From: an uncultured Lachnospiraceae bacterium
Lineage (GTDB): Bacteria; Bacillota; Clostridia; Lachnospirales; Lachnospiraceae
DNA: 20,548 nucleotides
NCBI GenBank assembly: GCA_910588535.1
Contig: CAJUOO010000063.1
Span: 1 to 20,548, forward strand
Direction of reading: 5' to 3'
In this document: one piece after another, positions 1-7,500 of the stretch
Position numbering within the stretch: position 1 is the first letter of the stretch
Layout: every line of letters begins with the position of its first letter
Program-made: the position numbers and the translations under genes
Notes under the pieces: model-generated
What the model was told of the DNA's origin: nothing
Databases searched by the model: none
What the model saw: only the letters and a program-made list of their open reading frames with translations

Positions 1-4
1 AATT

Positions 5-40
5 TACAAGATGTTATAATATCTTGTATAGGTTTTTCTT
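5..40 (+). terminator. Possible rho-independent terminator at window edge
   Basis: TACAAGAT (5-12) pairs with ATCTTGTA (21-28) around an 8-nt loop and is followed by a T-rich run (34-40) on the + strand. It would end a + strand transcript entering from outside the window. The stem is AT-rich and overlaps the last codons of the acetyltransferase on the other strand, so the call is tentative. Confidence 0.35.
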
Positions 41-538
41 AATGCAACAGCCCCATTCGATTGTTTTTTGGTATGCAATGCGAGGTGTGCCATCCTCTAC
101 ATAGATGGTACCACATGGCTGAAAGCCGTTTTGGCTGAGAAGCGTCTGCATTATGGTATTGCGGCTGTGAGTGTCGATGCGGATAGTAGAGATAAGCGTT
201 TCACAATAAGAGAGACATTGTTTAAAAACTGCTTTTCCGCCTTCTCTTGCGGCGATGCGATGTATGGTTCCATAGGGCAGGGAGTTTTGCCAACTGCCCT
301 CGATGGATTGGTAGGTGGGTTCTTCTCCGATAATAAAGGCAAATATGCCGTCTATCTGCCCATTCTGCTCAATAACATAAAGCTGACGGCATTGAATATC
401 CATGGATACTCTTTCAGCCGACGGCCAATCTGTTCCCCACTGATCAGGGTTTCCGTTTTGTCTCATTTGTTCCCTCGCATAAGAATAGATCGGCAGAATA
501 GATTCCAGATCCGAAATATCAGCTAATCTAATAGACAT
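14..538 (-). CDS. GNAT-family N-acetyltransferase
   Basis: This 174-residue protein looks like a cytoplasmic GNAT acetyltransferase, which moves an acetyl group from acetyl-CoA to an amine; the substrate cannot be told from sequence. The N-terminus (MSIRLADISDLESILPIY) is a typical GNAT first strand and helix. The C-terminal part has the usual late strands: IRIDTHSRN followed by a helix, then GFQPCGTIYVEDGTPRIAYQK. The central acetyl-CoA loop is atypical: RIAAREGGKAVFKQCL stands where the Q/RxxGxG/A motif is expected. The start is supported by GGAGGAG 7 bases upstream. The last dozen residues (GCCIKKNLYKIL) run past the normal family end into a hairpin, suggesting that the 3' end was altered or fused to new DNA. 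It is divergent from the MATE gene. Family assignment is fairly sure; function is open. Confidence 0.85.
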   Translation of the reverse strand: MSIRLADISDLESILPIYSYAREQMRQNGNPDQWGTDWPSAERVSMDIQCRQLYVIEQNGQIDGIFAFIIGEEPTYQSIEGSWQNSLPYGTIHRIAAREGGKAVFKQCLSYCETLISTIRIDTHSRNTIMQTLLSQNGFQPCGTIYVEDGTPRIAYQKTIEWGCCIKKNLYKIL

Positions 539-570
539 GTTGTGCTCCTCCTAATGTTGTACTATGGAGT

Positions 571-600
571 ATTATAGCAGAGAAGGGCAGGGTAGTCCAA
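571..600 (-). promoter_or_regulatory. Promoter of the acetyltransferase gene
   Basis: On the minus strand an extended -10 (TGC-TATAAT, -10 hexamer 576-571) lies about 30 bases upstream of the start codon. A weak -35, TTGGAC (600-595), is 18 bases further up. It is arranged back to back with the MATE promoter. Confidence 0.5.
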
Positions 601-615
601 TAAAAGGCGAAAAAC

Positions 616-644
616 TTGCCTTTGCTCCTTAAGAGTGCTATAAT
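616..644 (+). promoter_or_regulatory. Promoter of the MATE transporter gene
   Basis: TTGCCT (616-621), a 17-base spacer, then TATAAT (639-644) preceded by TG at 636-637, giving an extended -10. Transcription would start near 651. This makes the upstream TTG (616) and ATG (643) codons unlikely starts and supports the ATG at 688. Confidence 0.65.
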
Positions 645-687
645 GATCTTCGTCTGTCGTGGAGATTACATATGCAAAGAGGGAGAA

Positions 688-2070
688 ATGGTAAAGGTGG
701 AACGTAAAAAGTCAAAAAGCTATGAGATGGATATGTGCAGTGGGCCAATTATGGGTAAGCTGCTCTTGTTTGCATTTCCTGTTATGCTTTCAGGTGTATT
801 GCAGCTTTTATTTAATGCAGCGGATATCGTGGTAGTTGGGCGGTATGCGGGGAGTGATTCACTTGCGGCGGTGGGCTCAACAGGTTCTCTGGTCAATCTT
901 TTGACCAATCTTTTTATTGGGCTTTCCATAGGAACAAATGTTTTGACAGCGAGATATTATGGAGCAAATAAAAAGCGTGATGTGGAGGAGACGGTTCACA
1001 CGGCTGTGTTGACCAGTGTGATAAGTGGTGTGATTCTGGTTGTGATTGGCATGATTTTTGCCAAGCCGCTTTTGATTGCTATGGGTTCGCCTGAGAATGT
1101 ATTGAATAAATCGGCTCTTTATCTACGCATTTATTTTCTTGGTATGCCGGCGACAATGCTTTATAATTTTGGCAGTGCAATATTAAGAGCGATAGGGGAT
1201 ACCAGACGCCCGCTGTATTTTTTGACCATTGCCGGGGTGGTAAATGTAATATTGAATTTGATTTTTGTAATTGGTTTTCATATGGATGTGGCTGGGGTCG
1301 CATCTGCCACTGTGATCTCACAGTGTGTGTCGGCGTATTTGATTACCCGCTGTTTGATAAAAGATGACGGTGCATGTCATCTGGATCTGAAAAGACTCTT
1401 TAGCAAACAAGACAAGCTGATAAAGAAGGATAAACTGTTTGGCATTGTGCGCATAGGGCTTCCTGCTGGTATGCAGGGGATGGTGTTTTCTTTATCAAAT
1501 GTGGTAATCCAGTCATCCATCAATTCCTTTGGCTCTGTCGCCATGGCCGGCAATACGGCGGGCAGCAATATAGAAGGATTTATCTATATAGCGATGAATT
1601 CCTTTTATCAAACCTCTATCAGCTTTACCAGCCAGAATTATGGCGCCAGAAGATATGATAGAATTTTTCGAATTTTGTTCGGATGCTTGTTTTATGTCGT
1701 GGTGGTGGGAGTGGTGACAGGAAATCTGGCTTATTTTATGGGTGGAAGACTGCTGCAGCTCTATTCTCCCGACGCGGAGGTGATCTCTTATGGGCTGAGG
1801 CGCATGAGCATTATATGCACGACCTATGCTCTTTGTGGAGTTATGGATACTATGGTGGGAAGTATTCGAGGGCTTGGCTATGCCGTTATGCCAATGATTG
1901 TGTCCTTGCTTGGGGCATGTGGATTGCGCATGCTTTGGATCTTTACAGTATTTGCAAATCACAGAACGTTGGAGACTTTGTATATTTCTTATCCGGTTTC
2001 GTGGGCAATCACGGCAGCGGCACATCTGGTGTGTTTTGCGGTTGTGTGGAAAAGATTGAAAATTGAGTAA
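688..2070 (+). CDS. MATE-family multidrug efflux transporter
   Basis: A 460-residue integral membrane antiporter of the MATE family, expected to export cationic drugs or metabolites using a Na+ or H+ gradient. The first conserved segment is clear: PVMLSGVLQLLFNAADIVVVG, then a GSTGSLVNLLTNLFIGLSIG helix and the ARYYGA loop. The second half repeats the pattern: GMQGMVFSLSNVVIQSSIN, then SFTSQNYGAR. About twelve hydrophobic segments are visible and the length is normal for the family. The ATG at 688 is chosen over the earlier in-frame TTG because GAGGGAG sits just upstream and the promoter overlaps the longer form. It has its own promoter and diverges from the acetyltransferase gene; no regulator gene is adjacent. 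The substrate is unknown. Confidence 0.93.
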   Translation: MVKVERKKSKSYEMDMCSGPIMGKLLLFAFPVMLSGVLQLLFNAADIVVVGRYAGSDSLAAVGSTGSLVNLLTNLFIGLSIGTNVLTARYYGANKKRDVEETVHTAVLTSVISGVILVVIGMIFAKPLLIAMGSPENVLNKSALYLRIYFLGMPATMLYNFGSAILRAIGDTRRPLYFLTIAGVVNVILNLIFVIGFHMDVAGVASATVISQCVSAYLITRCLIKDDGACHLDLKRLFSKQDKLIKKDKLFGIVRIGLPAGMQGMVFSLSNVVIQSSINSFGSVAMAGNTAGSNIEGFIYIAMNSFYQTSISFTSQNYGARRYDRIFRILFGCLFYVVVVGVVTGNLAYFMGGRLLQLYSPDAEVISYGLRRMSIICTTYALCGVMDTMVGSIRGLGYAVMPMIVSLLGACGLRMLWIFTVFANHRTLETLYISYPVSWAITAAAHLVCFAVVWKRLKIE

Positions 2071-2111
2071 ATCTATACTGCTTTAGATAGTTAGTCAGGG
2101 AGATTTCGGGT

Positions 2112-2183
2112 ATGTATCAGATAGGGATTTGTGATAATGAAGATGTTTTGATTGATAAGCGTATGGAGGAAAAAAGATTATGA
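2112..2183 (+). pseudogene. N-terminal stub of a response regulator
   Basis: A 23-codon reading frame (MYQIGICDNEDVLIDKRMEE...) starts 9 bases after an AGGGAG ribosome site. It reads like the first strand and acidic pocket of a LytTR/AgrA-type receiver domain (I-x-I-C-D-[DN]-E), then ends. Its stop TGA overlaps the ATG of the lipoprotein gene (ATGA, 2180-2183), so the two could be translationally coupled. The likely origin is deletion of a regulator gene that left only its start, though a functional leader peptide cannot be excluded. The receiver assignment rests on about ten residues. Confidence 0.5.
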
Positions 2184-3022
2184 AAAAACGCCTTAAAAAT
2201 ATACTAACCAAGTCGTCGAAGAAAAATGGTTTATTACTTTTTAGATGTGTTATTTGTTGTACCTTACTTTCGGGAATGTTGATTGGGTGTTCTGCAATAA
2301 AAAATGATTCACCAGAGGAATCGGTTCAGATAGACTTAGACACTATAAGTCAAAGTTCAGAAGATAGTAACAATTCACAAACAGATGGTAGCAGTACAGA
2401 TATATCCAGTGATACACAAAATGGAACCATTGAGAATCCACCAGAACAGCCATTGGGACTGGAAGAAAATAGTTACAAATCTATACTTTTGGGTAAAAGT
2501 AATTTTATATGCACGGATTTGGCAAATAAGAGTTTAAATATCAGTGAAATAGGACTGGTTGCTACAGATGATGATAGTGTTACCATTAGTGCTACAAAAT
2601 TTGCAGTTATAGATATTGATGGGGATGGAAAAGATGAAATCGTTCTTTGGCTTCAAATAAATGGTATCTCTGATTACGGTTTTGAGATATTACATTATCA
2701 GAACGGAGAAATCTATGGATATACGTTGCCGTATAGGGAATTTATGAATTTAAAAACAGATGGTACATTTTTGTTTTCAAGTGGTGCTGCTGATTCTGGA
2801 ATAGGGAAAATGATTTTTTCCGAAACGGAATATAGTGTAAGCACTCAGACTTATAGCCAATCTAGATATGATTCAAACAATGAACTAATGGTACAATTTT
2901 TTGTAAATGAGGAATCTTGTTCAGAAGATGTTTTTAATGATGTTATAAACGATCAAGAACAAAAAGCAGATGTGGAGTGGTATGACTTGTCTGAAACTAA
3001 TGTAAATACTATTTTACATTAG
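2180..3022 (+). CDS. Secreted lipoprotein with a Ca-binding-like DxDxDG motif
   Basis: A 280-residue predicted lipoprotein. A basic N-terminus is followed by a hydrophobic stretch and the lipobox LIGC (Cys37), so it should be lipid-anchored outside the cell. Residues 38-100 are a Ser/Asp/Asn/Gln-rich linker without hydrophobic structure. The folded part begins near residue 100 and contains FAVIDIDGDGKDEIVL, which resembles FG-GAP/VCBS repeats that bind calcium in an EF-hand-like loop; only one such repeat is visible. GGAGG lies upstream at 2165-2169, inside the response-regulator stub, and the start codon overlaps the stub's stop. The gene is more AT-rich than the flanking housekeeping genes and lies at the edge of a decayed region, suggesting acquired DNA. 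Function is unknown. Confidence 0.85.
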   Translation: MKKRLKNILTKSSKKNGLLLFRCVICCTLLSGMLIGCSAIKNDSPEESVQIDLDTISQSSEDSNNSQTDGSSTDISSDTQNGTIENPPEQPLGLEENSYKSILLGKSNFICTDLANKSLNISEIGLVATDDDSVTISATKFAVIDIDGDGKDEIVLWLQINGISDYGFEILHYQNGEIYGYTLPYREFMNLKTDGTFLFSSGAADSGIGKMIFSETEYSVSTQTYSQSRYDSNNELMVQFFVNEESCSEDVFNDVINDQEQKADVEWYDLSETNVNTILH

Positions 3023-3055
3023 TTTGCTCTATTGTACAGCTATTTTTGACATCGA

Positions 3056-3220
3056 ATGAGAGCAAATGGCGAAATGGAAATGGCAGATGTTTATGCGCAC
3101 GGTATACACGATTATGCAGATGAAAGATATCAGAAATATGATTACCCAGAAGAATGGTTAGAGGATGTGGAAAAGGTAGACGAATGGCTAAAGGATAATG
3201 AAGAATATATGTATAAATAG
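3056..3220 (+). CDS. Small acidic ORF of unknown function, possibly a gene remnant
   Basis: A 54-codon frame beginning MRANGEMEMADVYAHG and ending WLKDNEEYMYK. It is rich in Glu, Asp, Tyr and Trp, looks like folded protein sequence rather than noise, and has no membrane segment. No ribosome site is visible, and an in-frame stop lies 9 bases upstream. It may be the tail of a deleted gene. I recognise no family. Confidence 0.35.
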   Translation: MRANGEMEMADVYAHGIHDYADERYQKYDYPEEWLEDVEKVDEWLKDNEEYMYK

Positions 3221-3393
3221 ATGTACGATTTGATTTTGGAGCACAAAAAAGAGGTGCTAAAGCTGAGAGAAGAATAGATTTGTATAGTAGAATTTCTGTT
3301 TGTGCGCCTAAAAATCAAATGTGGACTACAGCAAACAGGAATGGTGCCCTTATTGGATTGTGTTACACAATTTTTAAAGGGAAAAGAAAATAG
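3217..3393 (+). pseudogene. ORF fragment ending in a holin-like toxin tail
   Basis: An open frame of 58 sense codons without a credible start. Its first part (DVRFDFGAQKRGAKAERRID and onward) is soluble-looking and unrecognised. Its last 15 codons (3346-3390, ALIGLCYTIFKGKRK) switch to a short hydrophobic stretch followed by a lysine/arginine tail, the form of the C-terminus of the roughly 30-residue Fst/TxpA-like putative holin-like toxins of type I toxin-antitoxin loci. The stop codon touches the hairpin of a convergent small RNA, as in those loci. I infer that the toxin lost its N-terminal half when foreign sequence was joined to it. The toxin assignment relies on composition and context, not on a search. 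Confidence 0.4.
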
Positions 3394-3473
3394 CCGCCAC
3401 TACTGCAATAGTGACGGCTGTTAGTAAATAACAGTTATTTGTTAGAGGGTAGCCGCTTCTCTGGCTTTCTCTT
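3381..3473 (-). ncRNA. Candidate antitoxin small RNA (type I toxin-antitoxin relic)
   Basis: A minus-strand transcript of about 93 nt is predicted between a good promoter (3480-3508) and a rho-independent terminator. The terminator stem is AGCCGUCACUA/UAGUGGCGGCU (3419-3409 with 3402-3392, one G-U pair, 6-nt loop), followed by AUUUUCUUUUC. On the + strand the same stem has a C-A mismatch and no T run, so it is directional. The RNA is antisense to the tail of the toxin-like ORF and to its 3' region, as in Fst-type loci where toxin mRNA and antitoxin RNA converge and overlap. A further palindrome, AAATAAC-A-GTTATTT (3426-3440), lies inside it. Confidence 0.5.
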
Positions 3474-3477
3474 TTCT
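3444..3477 (+). terminator. Terminator-like hairpin, + strand
   Basis: AGAGGG-AGCC (3444-3454, one bulged T) pairs with GGCT-TTCTCT (3463-3472, two G-U pairs) around an 8-nt loop, followed by TTTCT. It would end a + strand transcript covering the toxin-like tail, just before the antisense promoter. Confidence 0.4.
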
Positions 3478-3479
3478 AT

Positions 3480-3508
3480 ATCATAACATGTCATAAAGTT
3501 AAATTCAA
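3480..3508 (-). promoter_or_regulatory. Promoter of the antisense small RNA
   Basis: On the minus strand TTGAAT (3508-3503), a 17-base spacer and TATGAT (3485-3480). Both hexamers are close to consensus, and no minus-strand gene follows other than the small RNA. Confidence 0.6.
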
Positions 3509-3651
3509 GATGTTTTTGTTCCGGCCGGCGAGGTTTTGTAGCCCTGCAGAGCTTTTCACTTTCTTTTTATTTACGAAAACGGTTATCAAGTGCGCTTATT
3601 TCTTCTGGTGCATACCTGCCGCAGATAAGAAGCATACTTGATTGTCTTTTT

Positions 3652-3840
3652 CATGAAATAAATTTTTTTGCTACATTCCCAATACAGAATGAAAATGGAA
3701 AAAAAGATGTTGTATATCCTATGGCAGAGGCAGAAATCAAAGAAATCAGTCAGTACCTTAAGGACGGGAGCGTGGATTATGACAAATTATTGAGTGGTGA
3801 TTATATTCTGGTTATGGACAATGATGTGGCAAAAGGTTCG
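3652..3840 (+). pseudogene. Protein fragment, possibly from an FtsX/MacB-type permease
   Basis: The frame is open from 3487 to a stop at 3883-3885, but only the middle reads like real protein: ATFPIQNENGKKDVVYPM, a short acidic helix, then DKLLSGDYILVMDNDVAKG. This resembles part of the extracellular domain of ABC permeases of the FtsX/MacB kind, though the match is weak. There is no ribosome site or start codon for the fragment, and no permease membrane segments surround it. It ends exactly where the inverted-repeat element begins (3840), consistent with interruption by that element. No continuation is visible on its far side. Confidence 0.3.
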
Positions 3841-4301
3841 TCCGGTGAACTGCCTGTGGTTCTCCGTCACCCCGCTCCCGCTTAGTGAAAAACGCAACGG
3901 ACGATAAGCTCGAAACTACCTCGCTAACCGCCGGCGTTTTTCAATAGGTTCCTTGAGAACCACAGGCAGTTCGCCGGACTGTTTTTATCAGTTAGGCGAG
4001 ACACGCTGTTACTCTGTTTATACGAGATTGATAAATTACTTAGATTGAAAAATCATGCTAATGTATTTATTTTTTGATCGGTAATTTGAGTCAGAGCCTC
4101 AAAATGTACCTTGAGTGCAGTCGGAAATCTAATATTGCCGGTGCATGTCATCGTAGTAAACTGCTCTGACATAGACGATTAGCATGAAATTAGAATTTTC
4201 ATTCTGATTTGTATGCCTGCTAAGGTAGGCAGATGGGAGCTGGTGAGGTTTTTACTTAGTATCCGTTATATTTTTCACTAAGCGGGAGTGGGGTGATGGA
4301 G
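3840..4301. mobile_element. 462-bp non-coding element with nested inverted repeats
   Basis: Three sets of repeats define it. First, a 25-base arm (3840-3864) is inverted at 3955-3979 with one mismatch. Second, TGAAAAACGC (3886-3895) is inverted at 3934-3943, nested inside the first pair. Third, a 31-base arm (3862-3892) is inverted at 4271-4301 with two G/A differences, enclosing 378 bases. The interior has no ORF but carries a further nested fold (4053-4187) and smaller pairs such as TTTATCA/TGATAAA (3984-3990/4029-4035). The left boundary interrupts a protein-like fragment. It looks like a small non-autonomous element or a structured RNA locus. No transposase is present and no target duplication is obvious, so mobility is inferred. 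Confidence 0.5.
4053..4187. ncRNA. Predicted multi-helix structured RNA or DNA
   Basis: Four helices nest without conflict. P1: TCATGCTAAT/ATTAGCATGA (4053-4062/4178-4187, 10 pairs). P2: GTCAGAGC/GCTCTGAC (4090-4097/4163-4170, 8 pairs). Hairpin P3: CTCAA/TTGAG (4098-4102/4111-4115). Hairpin P4: TGCA plus CGG with CCG plus TGCA (4116-4124/4138-4145). P3 follows directly on P2, and P4 on P3, as in compact folded RNAs. The strand is undecided because the pairing works on both. I cannot match it to a named RNA family. Confidence 0.4.
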
Positions 4302-4558
4302 GAAAATAGCAGATTAGCTATAGGGTCCTTTTCTGAAAATAATAAAAGAAAATTTTTCTTATATGAAGTTTTTTAATTATGTAATTGAATTACTGGAGTG
4401 TTTGTCGAAATTTAATTCTTGCTATTTGTTAATTTTTCATTTATACTTAGTTTTAAGTAAAGTATCCCTCTAATTATCTATAGATTCAGGCGATTCGCCA
4501 TTTTTCACACAGATATGCTTACAGCAGTTTAGAATAATGTGTTGACAGGAGGAGCAGG
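4302..4558 (+). other. AT-rich intergenic region with promoter for the coiled-coil gene
   Basis: No ORF is seen. A plausible promoter is TTGCTA (4419-4424), a 17-base spacer and TATACT (4442-4447), leaving an untranslated leader of roughly 105 bases before the ATG at 4559. GGAGGAG sits at 4549-4555, close to the start. Confidence 0.45.
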
Positions 4559-7500
4559 ATGGGGAAAAAGAAGACAAAAGTATTGGATTATTGCGGAATG
4601 ATGTTTATGATACTATTGATAATGGGGAGCTTATTACAGCCATTATATGCGGCGGAGAGTCAATATGGAATTTGGTGTCCGGGTTGTGGAAAGTGGCAGG
4701 ATTGCTATAGAGGAGTGGTGGATTCTGGCACTTTTACAAGAACAGAATATAAAAACGGCAAGATTACGTATGGTGACAATGGATTGATATTTATACATTG
4801 TAAGGAATGTAATAAGAAGCTTTTAAAATCTGAATGGAGTGAGGTTCCTCAAGAATTAAATGGAGAGTCTGGTAGTATACAGCAGATAAGGAATAAAAGA
4901 TATTGTTTAGAAAAATGTGAGGAAGGTGTAATATTTCCATATCTTGAGACGATTCTTAGTGTAAATGTTAATGGAGAAGAAAGTTATCAAATATTATGTG
5001 ATGGAGATGCGTTTATAGCAGATCCTGATGGAAAAGTAACAAAAGATAAGTATCAAGATGCAACTAATTGTTATATTAGACTTTTTGATGCTATGATAAA
5101 ATGTATGACAACAAAACAAGAAATGAATAGTGATTCTAGTATTGAGTCAATATATAGTATTAAAAGTGGGGATTTTTCATGGACGCAGTGGTATGATAGT
5201 GGGCGTGTTACTAGCACATCAGGAAGTATAAGTTCTGGTCTTATTGATTATCTGGCTAGGTTTGGCAGGGTGGCTGTGCGTGAGAGGCTTTATGAGATTA
5301 CATTTTATGCCAATGGTGGTGAGGGTGGCTTGGTGGTGGTTCCCATGCAACCGGGTAGCAATTCTCTGCCAAAAAATAGTTATGTGAGAAAAGGCTATAT
5401 TTTTCTTGGATGGTCTACTTCGGCTGGTGGTTCTGTGCAGTATATGGACGGGGAGAGTATAGAGGTTTCGTCGGATTTGGATCTGTATGCAGTGTGGAAG
5501 AAGGAGCCGCCGAGGTTGTCTGTTGTTGGTGATGCTCAGGTAAGGCTGTACAGGGATGGAAGTTTAGTGGATGGTGTGGTCGAGGCCGGGGATCGGGTGG
5601 AGATTATTCCAAATAAAAAACAAGGAAGGGAGTATGCAGATTACAGTATGTCTTCAGGACAGGCGTCTTGGGATAACAGCACAGAGATACTGAGTTTTAT
5701 TATGCCAGATATTGATATTTCAGTGGAGATTTTTTTTCGAGAGCTTCGCGGACTTGCAGTCAGCTTGAATACATTGTTTTTTGAAGCTTATCAGAAGGAA
5801 CCCTACTGGGATGGAAATGTTTTTCATATGGACTGTACACCCCCTATAACAGTGGCTAAAAATATGGTAACGGTGGAGGCAGTTTTTTATAATACAAAAA
5901 CGTTACAGACGGAGAAAAGAGAGATACAGGATTTTTCTATTGTGAGCGGCAGCACAATTCAGAGCATGGGAGAAAATGCGGTTGTGGTGGAGGCGGATGT
6001 GCTTCAGGATGGATATGTTTTAAGTGCGCAGTGTATGATTCAGGCAGATTCATCCAGCTTGAAAGATCTGATGAATCAGACAGGCAGCAAAACATATATA
6101 GAGCTTAAGGTTTTTGTGGATAAACTTACAGCAAGAATGGAAGAATGTGAGAGACTCATCGAGGAGTTGAGTGGAAGGCTTGCTACTTCTGAGGCGGAGA
6201 AGGAAAATTATGAAAGTTTACTTTTGGATGCGAGGGCAGAGATTAGCAGGCTGACAGAAGAACTTGATAAGGCAGGAAAAGAGATTAGTAGGTTGGAGGG
6301 AGAGATTGCTGCTTCTGAGGAAGAGCTTGGAAGTATGGAGAAGGAGCTTGCCAGCATGAGAGAAAAGCTTGCTGTAGTGCAGCAACTGATGCAGGACCTG
6401 ACGGGGACAGAGGAGTTTGATCCAGCTGTATTGGAGCTTATAAAGGAGAAATTTGAGGAGCTAAAAAAGGAAAAAGAGGAGTTGGCAGATTTACTTGTAC
6501 TGCTTGAGGAGGAAAATAAGGGTCTTTCTGACAAAGTATCACAGCTTGAGAGTGAAAAGAATGGTTTAGAGAATGAAAAATCTGATTTGGCAGATAAGGT
6601 GACAGGCTTAGAGAATGAGAAGAGTGATTTAACAGATAAGGTGACAGGCTTGGAGAATGAGAAGTCCGATTTGAGTGATAAGGTTGTTGGCTTGGAGAGT
6701 GAGAAAACGGATCTTGGAGATATGTTGTCAGATCTGGAGAATGAAAATGGGGATTTGACATCTCGCTATGAGGCATTGTACGCAGCGCATAAGGAGCTTT
6801 TGAGGGAGCGGGATGCTTTAAGGATTCATAATAGTAATCTTTTGACAGAGAGAGAAGATCTGGAAGAACAGAACAGACGATTATCGCTAGAGAGGGATAT
6901 TTTGTCAAGAAGTAATGAGGAGCTTTCCGATCAACTTAGGAATACAATAGGGGAGCAGCAGTATTTATTAAAGGAATATGACCTGTTAAAGAAGAAATAT
7001 GGGCAGCAGTCAGAGGTACTTGAGGAGACAGAGACAGGAAAGCTGGCAGAGGTGGAGCAGAAGCTACGAGAGGCAGAGAAGGAAAAGAAAGAGCTTTCGG
7101 ATCAGATTGCTAGGATGGATCAGGAAAGGTTAAAGCTTAGCACAGAATGTCAGAAGGAGAAAACAGAGATGTCTGCATGGATACGAAAGCTTGAACAGGA
7201 GCTGGAAGAGAGAAGTAAGATAGAGAAAGAAACTGTGCAAAAGACAGAGAGAGAAACAGTATCACAAAGTCCTTCTGAGCGAGAAAGTACAGAGGGGGAG
7301 AAGGAAACTGTCTTGCAGGAAACTGCTGAGAAAGAAACATCAGGCTTAATAGAGGGGCAGGAAGTTTTGGAAGAATCAGAAACGAAATATGAGGAGGAAC
7401 TTGGCACAAATATTTCTGAGGAGAATGATCTAGAGCATGAGACAGGAATTATGGAGACAGAGCAGGGCGAGGAAGGTATAGAAGGAGAACAGGAAACAAA

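Noticed and set aside
68..526. Long + strand ORF opposite the acetyltransferase gene
   Set aside because: No ribosome site or family features; the opposite strand reads as a GNAT protein with a good ribosome site.
571..644. MerR-type operator between the acetyltransferase and MATE genes
   Set aside because: The MATE spacer is 17 bases, not 19-20, and has no clear dyad; no MerR gene is adjacent.
616..687. Longer N-terminus of the MATE protein from TTG at 616
   Set aside because: The TTG is part of the -35 element and lies upstream of the predicted transcript start.
3840..4301. CRISPR array or retron
   Set aside because: The repeats are inverted and nested rather than regularly spaced direct repeats, and no Cas or reverse transcriptase gene is in the window.
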